21,002 nt of DNA from SOIA01 sp050116035 (GCA_050116035.1 JASFPJ010000011.1:1-21002); one strand, 5' to 3'; shown: positions 1-7,857, counted from the first letter of the stretch. The notes: a model not told the origin generated them from the letters alone. Made by a program: numbers and translations.

Positions 1-987
1 AAGGTTGCGGTGGATGATTTCCGTAAATGGTTAGAGGAGAATCAGGAAGGCATGACCGCGCCATCGGGTATTGGCATCGAAAACTACAACTGGTACATGA
101 AAAATGTCCATCTCAATCCTTACACCTGGGAAGAACAACTGGTCATCCTGCAACGAGAGCTGAATCGCGCGCATGCCTGCCTGAAGCTGGAGGAAAACAG
201 CAACCGTCATCTTCCCGAGCTTAAACCGCCCAACTCCAGAAAGGAATACCAGCAGCGTTTCGATGAAGCTGTGAATGACTTCATGCAGTTCCTCAAGGAT
301 GAGGAAATCATGACGGTTCCAGACTATCTGGAGGATACACTCAAACGAAATGTCGGATTTATCCCTTCCGATGGGCTTCGCGACTTTTTCACCCAGGTCG
401 ATTATCATGACTCACTCCCGATGAGGTGTCACGGTACACACTGGTTTGACCTGGCGAGGATGAAGCACGAGCCCCATTCCAGCCCGATTCGGCGTGTCCC
501 CCTTCTCTACAACATATGGGATTCGCGGGCTGAAGGATTAGCCACAGGGATGGAAGAGATGATGATGCATGCCGGCTTGCTGGATGAGAGACCGCGAGCC
601 CGGGAACTTGTCTATATTCTGGTCGCCTGCCGGGCTGCACGAGCCATGGGGGACCTGAAAATGCACAGCCACGAGTTCACCCTGGAAGAGGCAGTCGATT
701 TTGCCGTCAAATGGACACCCAGGGGCTGGATGCCAAGAGAAGGAAACACGGTCTGGGTGGATGAAGAACTCTATCTTCAACAGCCTGGGTATGGCACAAG
801 CTACATCGTGAGCAAAGTGCATCTGGAGAGACTGATCGAAGACTGCGCTCAGCAGCAGGGAGAGGAGTTCAGCCTCAAGCGGTTTTTCGACCGGTTTCAT
901 GCATCCGGGATGATCCCGCTCTCGCTCATCCGCTGGGAGATAACAGGTCTGGAGGATGAGATGAAAGAGTTGGGCTTCATGCGATAG
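1..987 (+). CDS. DUF885-family protein, 3' part (5' end outside window)
   Basis: The frame is open from base 1 (codons K-V-A precede the first GTG at 10), so the gene begins upstream; about 328 residues of a family usually near 550-600 are present. The C-terminal half has the DUF885 landmarks: AEG followed by a helical MEEMMMHAGLLDE stretch (around residue 175, counting from the GTG), RAARAMGDLKMHSHEFTLEEA (206-228, quoted here in part), then QQPGYGTSYIVSKV (257-270) and FHASGMIPLSL. Family members are often exported and are annotated as putative metalloproteases or carboxypeptidases, but their substrate is poorly known. The usual HExxPGH-type motif is not intact: the best candidate is HEPH at 153-156. 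Activity may therefore be altered. No terminator follows. The next gene is 371 bp away on the same strand with its own ribosome-binding site, so co-transcription is uncertain. Confidence 0.72.
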   Translation, partial: KVAVDDFRKWLEENQEGMTAPSGIGIENYNWYMKNVHLNPYTWEEQLVILQRELNRAHACLKLEENSNRHLPELKPPNSRKEYQQRFDEAVNDFMQFLKDEEIMTVPDYLEDTLKRNVGFIPSDGLRDFFTQVDYHDSLPMRCHGTHWFDLARMKHEPHSSPIRRVPLLYNIWDSRAEGLATGMEEMMMHAGLLDERPRARELVYILVACRAARAMGDLKMHSHEFTLEEAVDFAVKWTPRGWMPREGNTVWVDEELYLQQPGYGTSYIVSKVHLERLIEDCAQQQGEEFSLKRFFDRFHASGMIPLSLIRWEITGLEDEMKELGFMR

Positions 988-1358
988 AGCTGGACACATC
1001 CTTCTGAATCTCTGAATTTTCATCAGCATCAGAAGTATTATCCTTCATCACACCGAAAATCCCGATTAGCCATTTTCGAACACCCCCTGTTCCATAAGCG
1101 GACATATTTTTAAACACCATTGCCATCCACTCTCCCTGTAGATCAGATACTGGCACAAAAATTGCAAAAGTATCAATCCAGATTCTCAACTAATCAAGAA
1201 CTAGAGAAGATGAATAAAGTGGAAACCATTTCGAAACACAGGACGTATAAATTAATAAATGACATTTTTAAGATCACTGTCGAGAGTCGCTACTTAGCTA
1301 CAGAGGAGCTTTCTGTATAAAGGGCTTACAATAAACAGGATTTTAAAAGGAGAAGTCC
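988..1358. other. intergenic region, no supported gene
   Basis: This is an AT-rich 371-bp spacer. A 66-codon plus-strand frame (1120-1320) has no ribosome-binding site and no family features, so I do not call it. A TATAAA at 1316-1321 could be a -10 element for the downstream gene, but no convincing -35 lies 16-18 bp before it. The downstream gene has a clear Shine-Dalgarno sequence, AAGGAGA at 1347-1353, five bases before its GTG. Confidence 0.5.
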
Positions 1359-3614
1359 GTGAAACTTTGCCGAGTATTCATCATTATAACAGTTTTCCTA
1401 GCCTCACTATTTTTTCCGGCATGGGCATCCTCGCAAGACAGCGGCGGGAGAAACCACGGAACAGGAACGGTCGAGGATCCTTATCGTGTCCCCAAAACCG
1501 AGTCTGAGGTCCGACTTGACGCTATTTTGGACGAAGAAGCGTGGGAAAATGCACTGGTGCTGGAATTGAAATATGAGGTCCGGCCCGGAGAGAATGTGCC
1601 TCCGCCTGTGCGCACAGAAGTTCTCCTCACCTATGATAAGGATAACCTCTACGCGGCCTTCCGCTGCTACGATCCCAAACCATCGGCCATCCGCGCTCAC
1701 CTGAGAGATCGAGATACTTTGGGCGGGGACGACTGGATTGCCTTGATCTTTGATACGTTCAATGATAACCGACGGAGCTTTGATTTCATCGTTACAGCTC
1801 AGGGAGTGCAGTTCGACCAAATTGAAACTCAAACTAATGAGGACCCCGGTTGGGACACGATCTGGGATTGCTCCAGCAGGGTCACTGATTGGGGCTACGC
1901 AGTCGAAATTGCCATTCCCTTTTCGTCAATCCGTTTCCAGCGTAAGGATGGATCACAGGTTTGGGGGTTCGATGCCGTGCGCCGATATCCCCGCGAACAC
2001 GCCTACCACATTGGACTCTTCCCAAGAGACCGGAGTAACAACTGTTATTTGTGCCAGTCTGTCAAGATAGAGGGCTTTGATGGCGCCAGTCCTGGACTTA
2101 ACATTGAGATCAATCCCACAGTCATCGGTGCCCGCACAGATGATCGGCCGGATTTTCCTCAGGGAAGTCTAGAAAAGCGGGACCAGAATGCGGAAGTCGG
2201 ATTGACAGCTCGGTGGGGAATGACTCCAAACTTAACGCTCAATGCAACGGCCAATCCCGACTTCAGCCAGGTTGAGGCTGATGCCTGGCAGCTGGACATC
2301 AACCAGCCATTCGCACTTTTTTATCCTGAAAGGCGGCCTTTCTTCACCGAAGGAACGGACTTCTTTAGAGCTCTTGAAAGTGTAATCTATACACGGATGA
2401 TTCGAGACCCGACCTGGGGACTGAAGCTGACAGGCAAGGAAGGAACCCACACTCTTGGGGGATATGTTGTCCGCGATGAAACAACAAACCTCATCTTTCC
2501 GGGGAGTCAGGGATCCGGCTCAACCTCATTGAATCAGGCAAACACATCCTCGGTTTTCCGCTACAAGAAGGACTTCGGCAGAAGATACACGGTCGGGCTA
2601 ATGGCTACCGACCGTGAAGGAAAGGACTATTACAACAGGGTGTACGGATTCGACCTGGACTTCCGTTTCACTCGCACCAATCAAATCCAACTGCTGGTCC
2701 TCGGTTCCAAAACCAGGTATCCCGCTGAAGTCGCAAGCGATAACAATCAACCCAGCGGCTCCTTCAGCGACCGGCTCATCTCCTTCGAGTACGATCATAA
2801 CAGCCGGACGTGGGGTTGGTGGGCAGACTATGAAGAAGCCGGCCCAGAATTCCGTGCAGACCTCGGCTACTACCCCAGGGTTGGATACCGTAATGCGGAG
2901 GGGGGCCTGAATTACAGATGGAACGCGCCCCCGGATTCGTGGTGGTCGCTGTTCATGGTGGGCAGTGAGGTGAACTATTTTGAAGACCAGGATGGAAATT
3001 TGCTGAATAAGGGTGCGTCGCTCTGGTTTGCCTATAATGGAACCATGCAGTCCAGCCTCTTCATAAGAGGATGGAGAATCCAAGAGGGATACAATAATCG
3101 CTTATTCGATCAAACCTTTTTCGCTATCGAAGGGGGATTTTGGCCTACCAGTAACCTGATGTTACTAATGTCCACCGTATTTGGAGATCAAATCGACTAT
3201 GAGAACACACGGCTGGGAAAAAGGTTCAGGCTGACTCCTTATTTGACTTACAATCTCGGCAAGCACCTGCGTCTCTCCTTGGCTCACACCTATGAGCGGA
3301 TGAATGTTCAGGATGCACGCTTGTACACTGCAAACATTCTCCAGTCGACGGCTGTCTACCAGTTCAACGTCCGCACATTTTTCCGCGCTATCGTCCAATA
3401 CGTCGATTACGACTACAATGTCAACAATTACACATTCGAAAAAGATCCGTTGTACAGGCGGTTCTTCACCCAGTTGCTGTTCTCCTACAAGATCAACGCC
3501 CGCACCTTGCTCTTCCTTGGATACAGCGATAATTATTTTGGCAGCCAGGGATTTGGACTCACTCAAGCGGACAGGACATTTTTCGTGAAATTAGGATATG
3601 CCTGGGTGCTTTAG
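1359..3614 (+). CDS. exported CBM9-like / DUF5916 outer-membrane beta-barrel protein
   Basis: The 751-residue product starts at GTG 1359, chosen because AAGGAGA sits 5 nt upstream and a signal peptide follows at once (MKLCRVFIIITVFLASLFF...AWASSQ, residues 1-26). Residues about 40-235 resemble a family-9 carbohydrate-binding/DOMON-type sandwich: RLDAILDEEAWENA, then VLLTYDKDNLYAAFRCYDP, GGDDWIALIFDTFNDNR and VEIAIPFSSIRF. The remainder (about 240-751) matches the DUF5916 pattern, with TPNLTLNATANPDFSQVEAD, FYPERRPFFTEG and then alternating aromatic strands ending KLGYAWVL, as expected for an outer-membrane barrel. By analogy with the family it probably binds or passes a glycan or peptide ligand at the outer membrane; the ligand cannot be read from sequence. 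It stands alone and converges on the minus-strand esterase gene, 179 bp away. Length is normal for the family. Confidence 0.85.
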   Translation: MKLCRVFIIITVFLASLFFPAWASSQDSGGRNHGTGTVEDPYRVPKTESEVRLDAILDEEAWENALVLELKYEVRPGENVPPPVRTEVLLTYDKDNLYAAFRCYDPKPSAIRAHLRDRDTLGGDDWIALIFDTFNDNRRSFDFIVTAQGVQFDQIETQTNEDPGWDTIWDCSSRVTDWGYAVEIAIPFSSIRFQRKDGSQVWGFDAVRRYPREHAYHIGLFPRDRSNNCYLCQSVKIEGFDGASPGLNIEINPTVIGARTDDRPDFPQGSLEKRDQNAEVGLTARWGMTPNLTLNATANPDFSQVEADAWQLDINQPFALFYPERRPFFTEGTDFFRALESVIYTRMIRDPTWGLKLTGKEGTHTLGGYVVRDETTNLIFPGSQGSGSTSLNQANTSSVFRYKKDFGRRYTVGLMATDREGKDYYNRVYGFDLDFRFTRTNQIQLLVLGSKTRYPAEVASDNNQPSGSFSDRLISFEYDHNSRTWGWWADYEEAGPEFRADLGYYPRVGYRNAEGGLNYRWNAPPDSWWSLFMVGSEVNYFEDQDGNLLNKGASLWFAYNGTMQSSLFIRGWRIQEGYNNRLFDQTFFAIEGGFWPTSNLMLLMSTVFGDQIDYENTRLGKRFRLTPYLTYNLGKHLRLSLAHTYERMNVQDARLYTANILQSTAVYQFNVRTFFRAIVQYVDYDYNVNNYTFEKDPLYRRFFTQLLFSYKINARTLLFLGYSDNYFGSQGFGLTQADRTFFVKLGYAWVL

Positions 3615-3648
3615 AGAAGAAAGAGTCCCTTATTTTCAGTTAGTGCTT

Positions 3649-3737
3649 GATTATTAGTTAATGCCTGATTATTTATGGTCCCTCTGGACCTTATTGTAGG
3701 CGGGATTTGTAATGATCCAGGAAAAGAAAAAGCCATC
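3649..3737 (-). repeat. diverged copy of the 3' end of the 7192-7803 gene (left copy)
   Basis: These 89 bases align without gaps to 7150-7238 at a constant offset of 3501, with roughly 75% identity by eye. The best block is 18 bp reading GGCGGGATTTGTAATG plus flanks. The pair covers the last codons and the 3' untranslated part of the membrane-protein gene. Here the copy lies just downstream of the esterase gene. Confidence 0.75.
3691..3735 (-). pseudogene. relic: last 14 codons of a paralogue of the 7192-7803 membrane protein
   Basis: Read on the minus strand from 3735, the frame gives WLFLFLDHYKSRLQ and then TAA (3693-3691). The C-terminus of the intact gene at 7192-7803 is WLFLFLGHYKSRQQ and then TAA, so 12 of 14 residues match and the stop codon is in register. 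Immediately before the Trp codon the relic frame has an in-frame TGA (3738-3736), and I find no further similarity upstream. This is therefore a broken 3' end, not a gene. The conserved reading frame argues that both copies were once coding. Confidence 0.7.
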
Positions 3738-3793
3738 ATGTACAGCTGTATTCTATCCGACGTTCATACACAATTGTGAAGAGATGAGCAGGT

Positions 3794-5533
3794 TTACTCT
3801 CGTATATTTGACAAGTATCCGATAGAAGCTAAGAATTCGTCCATCTTTTTCAGAACGTCTTTAACATTATCTCCCCAGTTCAAATGAGTCTGACCTTCAT
3901 AGACTTCTAAATCACAGCGGTTTCCTGCAGCTCTCGACTTAGTAACATACTCAACCACGGACTTATACGGTACGGTATCGTCTGCGGTTCCCTGAAAAAA
4001 AATGGAGGGGGGCAGTCCTGGCTTGATGAGCTCTATAGGGTTGAATTCCTTCAGCTCCGCTCTTCCTCTGAGCAAACTTGTGAACCAACCCGGATAAACT
4101 ACGGCGGGTGTAACCCAGAGCAGCATAGTATTGACAGCTGGGCTAAAAGTTAAATCATCAAAGGATTCATCATAACCATCCACCATAGCTGTGCACATGA
4201 CAAGATGACCGCCAGCTGAATATCCGGAACCGATGATTTTTTCAGGATCAACACCGAACTCTTCAGCATGTTTCCGTATCCACCGAATGGCAGATTTTGT
4301 ATCCTTGAGGCTTTCTATCGGAGTCGCGTCATGTTGAGTCGACAATCTGTATTCGAATGAAAACGCGACCATCCCCAATGATGAGAAATGGTCACATTGC
4401 GTATGCCCCCATTCCGGTTTTCCACACTCCCATCCCCCGCCGTGGAAAAAGGCCACGGCCGGCCTTTTATCCCCTTTTTTAAGACCAGAAGGTTCATAAA
4501 TGTAAACATCCAGACTCACATCATCGATTGTTTTATACACCTGGATGGTGCATGAGTTGCGTATCTCTTGATCTTGACGGGTGAAGTTTTCAATCTCCTT
4601 GATATAATCCAGATTTGTGCAATTCTGCTTAAAAGTCTGAATGAGATCCTCGATACCTTTATGATAGTAGTCTTTGAGAAAAGGATACATGAATGAATAG
4701 AGCATTTCACTCCGGATAGTGGGATCAACAAACAATTCCAGAGCTGTTTTCATCTGTGCCCGGAAACGCTTATAATTCATGTTTTCGAATTCAGATGAAT
4801 TCTCGAGCAATTCGTCTGTTTTAAAGTTGAAATAGAGGTCAAGGAATGTTCTGTATGCCTGCTCATCGAGCAATGCAGGATCGTTCAAGTCCAGTCGGTC
4901 TATGAAATCATAAAAGCGCTCGGATGGAATGTAGGCTGTATTTCCTCCTATTTGACGATGCCAATCCGGGTACCGGAGCAAGATACTTGCCCAGGAATAG
5001 AGTGAGCCGGAGCGCTGTGTTTTTATGAAGTAATCATCCCTTATCTTTTGCTCTTCGATGAATGATTCCAGCCGATCATTGAACGGCTTCCATAAGGCAT
5101 TCATTTTGGCAACATAATCCTTTTCTTCCAGCCGAATAATATTTCTGATGTCCTTATTAATATATTCATTCACTTTTAAAGATTCATGAGTCTGCTGGAT
5201 TAAATACCGGTTAATTTCCTGCTGATCACCGCCTACTTTTATGGATGTCAACGGTGCCTCTGCGTCTATCTCGACAGTCACTCTGTCTCCGGGCTTGAGA
5301 TAAAGATAGATCTCTTTGCCAAAATCGAGAGCAAAGTACTCAGGCTTCGTTAGCGGCACAGCGTAGCGAAACTGTCCTGATTCTTCCAGAGTAACAGTCT
5401 GATCGTTTATCGTAATATGTGTCGCTTCAAGGTCTTGGATGACACCGGAAATCACGCTTGACTTCTCCTGACTGCAACAGAATAGACAGAAAAAGACAGT
5501 AATGAGAACCAGATTTGGTAATGCTTTTTTCAT
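3794..5533 (-). CDS. putative lipoprotein esterase: TlpA-type N-terminal region fused to an alpha/beta hydrolase
   Basis: The frame opens at 5614, but I place the start at ATG 5533 (579 residues), where a signal sequence follows: MKKALPNLVLITVFFCLFCC. Cys 19 or 20 may be lipidated, though the lipobox is not canonical. Residues about 25-110 form a beta-rich domain (SGVIQDLEATHITI, LYLKPGDRVTVEID). A helical region to about 330 follows. Both resemble the N-terminal extension of TlpA-like thioredoxins. Residues about 335-579 are an esterase of the BD-FAE/hormone-sensitive-lipase type: HGGGW oxyanion loop (364-368), GYSAGG with Ser 439, GTADDTVPY with Asp 518 and QTHLNW with His 550. All triad members are present, so it is probably an active periplasmic or membrane-anchored carboxylesterase. 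Substrate is unknown; an acyl or acetyl ester of a sugar or peptide is a guess. The weak SD is GGTGA. A promoter-like element lies about 100 bp upstream. Confidence 0.8.
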   Translation of the reverse strand: MKKALPNLVLITVFFCLFCCSQEKSSVISGVIQDLEATHITINDQTVTLEESGQFRYAVPLTKPEYFALDFGKEIYLYLKPGDRVTVEIDAEAPLTSIKVGGDQQEINRYLIQQTHESLKVNEYINKDIRNIIRLEEKDYVAKMNALWKPFNDRLESFIEEQKIRDDYFIKTQRSGSLYSWASILLRYPDWHRQIGGNTAYIPSERFYDFIDRLDLNDPALLDEQAYRTFLDLYFNFKTDELLENSSEFENMNYKRFRAQMKTALELFVDPTIRSEMLYSFMYPFLKDYYHKGIEDLIQTFKQNCTNLDYIKEIENFTRQDQEIRNSCTIQVYKTIDDVSLDVYIYEPSGLKKGDKRPAVAFFHGGGWECGKPEWGHTQCDHFSSLGMVAFSFEYRLSTQHDATPIESLKDTKSAIRWIRKHAEEFGVDPEKIIGSGYSAGGHLVMCTAMVDGYDESFDDLTFSPAVNTMLLWVTPAVVYPGWFTSLLRGRAELKEFNPIELIKPGLPPSIFFQGTADDTVPYKSVVEYVTKSRAAGNRCDLEVYEGQTHLNWGDNVKDVLKKMDEFLASIGYLSNIRE

Positions 5534-5594
5534 GATGTTCACCGTGTAATTTTTTTCTGTAGCATAGAAAATACGTTTTCTCGTTCGCATAAAA

Positions 5595-5666
5595 AATTCA
5601 CAGCATTCACCCACTGATATGCAGGAACAAATCTATCAAACAAAAAAAGCTTTAGTCAATGGAAGG
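5595..5666 (-). repeat. leader/promoter repeat, copy 1 (upstream of esterase gene)
   Basis: It aligns without gaps to 7876-7947 (offset 2281) and to 9603-9674. Shared blocks on the plus strand include ATTCAC, ATATG..GG, CTATCA, AAAAAG and GTCAATG. This is the most diverged of the three copies. It lies about 60-130 bp upstream of the esterase start codon. Confidence 0.65.
5630..5659 (-). promoter_or_regulatory. putative promoter of the esterase gene
   Basis: On the minus strand TTGACT (5659-5654) and TAGATT (5635-5630) are separated by 18 bp. The same geometry is kept in the two other copies of this repeat. The -10 hexamer continues as TAGATTTG, which also fits the TAnnTTTG form known from Bacteroidota. 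Transcription would begin near 5622, giving a leader of about 90 nt. Confidence 0.45.
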
Positions 5667-5944
5667 ATAATGATGTGATTTATCTCGGTATGAGAAATTA
5701 TTTCCAATGTGGCAAAATTTTAGCTGTCTGAGATATGGTCCGTTATAATTCCGTAAGCCTCCATATACACGAAGATAATGTATAATTTGCTGATAATATT
5801 GGCTATTTCTTATGCTTTCGACAGGGGCAGTGGATCACCCCCTTTTTGTCCATACAGAGAAATACTTCCGAGCGCATAAACTGGAGGACATGGAGGGCGA
5901 AGTCTTCCCCCCTACGCTCTCATCAATCCGCGCCCTTGCCGCTT

Positions 5945-6649
5945 TCAGTTCTTACTCGCTGACCAGGTGCCACTGGCGGATCCAGAACTTCCCCCGGTAA
6001 GGGTAAAATCCATCGTGCCGCTCACCGCTGTCGGCGAGGAGAATGAGCCGTTGAACGAGTACGACATGTAAATCGTCGTCGGCCAGGCCGAGAGAAGGGT
6101 CTGCCCGCTGACTGAGAGTGTGTTGCCGCTGATCGCTTGCGGTGTCGAGTAGTTGATTGTGATGGTTCCACTTGACGTAATACCAGGGCCGCTTATCTGG
6201 AACCCGAATGAGAACTGTGTGACGGCGTTGTCCACGACCGTGATTGAAATGTTCTTTCCCTGTGACGTGCTTCCACTCCAGCTCCCGGAGTAGTCAGCTT
6301 GAAGTGCAAGGTCGGCAGTCTCCGTCTGCCCCGCGGTCACTGTGCAGCTGGCGCTGTTGTTTATATAGCCAGTGGCCGAGGCTGTCACCGTATAGGATCC
6401 TGGCGACACATTGCTGATCGTGTAGACTCCCTGCGCGTTCGTGGTTGCTGTAGTTGTAGTCGGCTGAGTGCTCACGCTCGCTCCATTTATCGGCGTCGTG
6501 GTGCCCGATACAGTTACAGTTCCGCTGATCGTTCCGGTCGTTGGCGTTTGATCCGGAGGGCTGGACGCATCATCCGGACTTGTCGGACTGCTACATGCCG
6601 AGAAAGATATTAGAAGTGCCAGGATAATGAAAAATATTTTTTGTTTAAT
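5945..6649 (-). CDS. serine/threonine-rich lipoprotein with carboxypeptidase-regulatory-like domain
   Basis: The product has a lipoprotein signal, KQKIFFIILALLISFSAC, then a flexible SSPTSPDDASSPPDQTP linker. Next comes a carboxypeptidase-regulatory/SpaA-like beta-sandwich at about 35-110 (GTISGTVTVSG...PINGASV, NAQGVYTISNVSPGSYTVTA, SATGYI). The last 120 residues are a second Ser/Gly/Thr-rich beta domain (YSGSWSGSTSQGKNISI to GSASGTWSASKN). It is probably anchored to a membrane as a binding or structural protein; no enzyme motif is seen. The ATG at 6664 has no Shine-Dalgarno sequence. Instead GGAGG lies just after it, exactly 7 nt before an ATT codon (6649-6647), from which the product begins as a textbook lipoprotein signal. 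I therefore prefer the rare ATT start (234 residues); the ATG start would add MGGVQ. The gene stands alone, with long spacers on both sides. Confidence 0.66.
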   Translation of the reverse strand: MKQKIFFIILALLISFSACSSPTSPDDASSPPDQTPTTGTISGTVTVSGTTTPINGASVSTQPTTTTATTNAQGVYTISNVSPGSYTVTASATGYINNSASCTVTAGQTETADLALQADYSGSWSGSTSQGKNISITVVDNAVTQFSFGFQISGPGITSSGTITINYSTPQAISGNTLSVSGQTLLSAWPTTIYMSYSFNGSFSSPTAVSGTMDFTLTGGSSGSASGTWSASKN

Positions 6650-6654
6650 TTGAA

Positions 6655-6661
6655 CACCTCC
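6655..6661 (-). promoter_or_regulatory. ribosome-binding site GGAGGTG that points to an ATT start
   Basis: GGAGG (6661-6657) lies inside the first codons if the ATG at 6664 is used, but is ideally placed for the in-frame ATT at 6649-6647. No ATG, GTG or TTG follows in frame at a suitable distance. Confidence 0.5.
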
Positions 6662-6784
6662 CATATATATTATTTAAACTTTGAGGGCATCACATTGAAA
6701 CCTTGTTCATCTCATCGTTTCTGATTCACTTTCCAGGAAGAGATGTATAGTAGTTCATTCTCATTCCCTCTCTTGGATGAAGGC

Positions 6785-6823
6785 GGATGCAGCTAACTAT
6801 TGATGTGCAGCATCCCTTTTTTT
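6785..6823 (+). terminator. possible hairpin plus T-run
   Basis: GGATGC (6785-6790) and GCATCC (6810-6815) can pair, with a 19-nt loop, and C then seven Ts follow (6817-6823). The stem is short and no intact plus-strand gene lies just upstream, so it may be a relic or chance. Confidence 0.25.
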
Positions 6824-6956
6824 GGATAATTGTGAATTTTGAAGCCCAGTTGCTCCAATAATTCCCCAAATAAAATCCTCAATTGCAGAGTCATCTTAGA
6901 ATTATTTATAGGAGATGTCAAGCCATCTGTTTGACTTTTTGGATATTCAGACAGAA

Positions 6957-7085
6957 TTAGATTCCCACATCGATTTTAGCACCAAATTCTTCTTTAACCT
7001 CCATTTTCTTCGCTTGGTGGACATCGACACAAGCTGGATTCCGACAGGAGAAGTCGAAACTTAATATGCCCTGATATTCAAGACA
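6957..7085 (-). pseudogene. possible gene relic: start-less 42-codon frame
   Basis: The minus-strand frame between TAA (7088-7086) and TAA (6959-6957) encodes a peptide with the parts SFDFSCRNPACVDVH and KKMEVKEEFGAKIDVGI. It has no upstream start codon. The composition is protein-like, with a C-x4-C-x3-H pattern, and it looks like the 3' end of a lost gene. I do not recognise the family. An alternative is a 15-residue ORF starting at the internal ATG, or chance. Confidence 0.3.
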
Positions 7086-7149
7086 TTAAAGAAGGAAACA
7101 GGTCAATTTTTTCAGGAAAAAGCAGGTGGATTTACTTAATAAAGCTCCC

Positions 7150-7238
7150 GATTTTCATCCAGTGCCTGACCATTTATAGTCTCTTTGATACTTATTGTTG
7201 GCGGGATTTGTAATGGCCCAGGAAGAGGAAAAGCCATC
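7150..7238 (-). repeat. 3'-end repeat, right copy (end of the 7192-7803 gene)
   Basis: This copy is the last 15 codons plus about 42 bp of 3' flank of the membrane-protein gene. It matches 3649-3737 without gaps. Similarity continues across the stop codon, so the duplicated unit included DNA beyond the coding region. Confidence 0.75.
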
Positions 7239-7803
7239 CCAACACCAGGAATATCATAACGTGTAATGGGGAGGCAGCGGGTTCGTTTTCTAGCGCTTTT
7301 AAGAAAGGGATGCTGGCCATTCCGCAGATAAACCAGGCGGCAATGAGCATAAACAGGTAGCCCGCCAGTTTAAGAACAGCAGCTGTTGGGGGCGCACCCT
7401 TCAAAGCCATATGTTCTTTGGCCCATAACCAGAGTATTCCGATGAAGAACAGCAAGATCAAGGTTCCACCGATACCGAACAATGGAGGCGTATGCCCAAT
7501 GGACGTGAGTGCCATGCCAATAAAAACCGCCAGTAAGATTCCTATTCCATATTTCAGTACTGTCAATCCTCTTGCGTCTGAATAGAGCAATGCACCAATA
7601 CCTGCGACTAATGCAGCCAGGGGAACCCCATAACCCCATAATAGAAACCAGGATCCTGTGACTGCCCACATTGTCTGATTCAGCTCATCCATCGTTAAAT
7701 TTCTGAAAGATGGGCCCAAAAGAATTGATATAATTACTCCCCAGAGAATTGCCCAGATAACGGCAATCCAGAATAGAACCAAACCCACTTTTTGTTTCGT
7801 CAT
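7192..7803 (-). CDS. small multi-pass membrane protein of unknown function
   Basis: The 203-residue product starts at ATG 7803, supported by GGAGG five bases upstream. It is strongly hydrophobic with about six predicted membrane segments: roughly residues 7-29, 45-70, 83-103, 107-128, 143-164 and 178-197. A short charged loop (SFRNLTMDELNQ) follows the first segment, and the C-terminus is GHYKSRQQ. No catalytic or ligand motif is apparent and I do not recognise the family. The gene stands alone. Its 3' end is duplicated as a relic at 3649-3737, and its upstream leader is shared with two other places in the window, so it belonged to a small local family. A promoter-like element lies about 110 bp upstream. 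Confidence 0.7.
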   Translation of the reverse strand: MTKQKVGLVLFWIAVIWAILWGVIISILLGPSFRNLTMDELNQTMWAVTGSWFLLWGYGVPLAALVAGIGALLYSDARGLTVLKYGIGILLAVFIGMALTSIGHTPPLFGIGGTLILLFFIGILWLWAKEHMALKGAPPTAAVLKLAGYLFMLIAAWFICGMASIPFLKALENEPAASPLHVMIFLVLGWLFLFLGHYKSRQQ

Positions 7804-7857
7804 TTTCCCTCCATTTTTAATTGACTTATTCGATAAAAATCTTCTGCAAACCGAAGA

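Larger units (their letters stand above)
5534..5944. other. intergenic region with leader repeat, otherwise empty
   Basis: This spacer holds the leader and promoter-like repeat of the esterase gene (about 5595-5666). Right of it I see only AT-rich DNA and a 62-codon plus-strand frame (5812-6000) that has no ribosome-binding site and runs antisense into the lipoprotein gene. I do not call it. Both flanking genes read leftward. Confidence 0.5.
6650..7191. other. long intergenic region with possible decayed coding DNA
   Basis: About 540 bp without an intact gene. It contains a hairpin with a T-run (6785-6823), a start-less 42-codon minus-strand frame that looks protein-like (6957-7085), another start-less 31-codon minus-strand frame containing EDFIWGIIGATG to its left, and the left part of the 3'-end repeat (7150-7191). 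The mix suggests eroded genes, but none can be named. Confidence 0.4.

Noticed and set aside
1120..1320. 66-codon plus-strand frame upstream of the DUF5916 gene
   Set aside because: No ribosome-binding site, no recognisable features, and it lies in an AT-rich spacer. The true gene start at 1359 has a strong Shine-Dalgarno sequence.
3677..3690. GGTCC-CTCT-GGACC hairpin as terminator for the convergent genes
   Set aside because: Only five base pairs, no T-run on either strand, and the symmetry is not kept in the other copy of this repeat.
5812..6000. 62-codon plus-strand frame between esterase and lipoprotein genes
   Set aside because: No ribosome-binding site and partly antisense to the lipoprotein gene.
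6299..6613. 104-codon plus-strand frame rich in Arg and Gly
   Set aside because: Antisense shadow of the repetitive Ser/Thr-rich lipoprotein gene.
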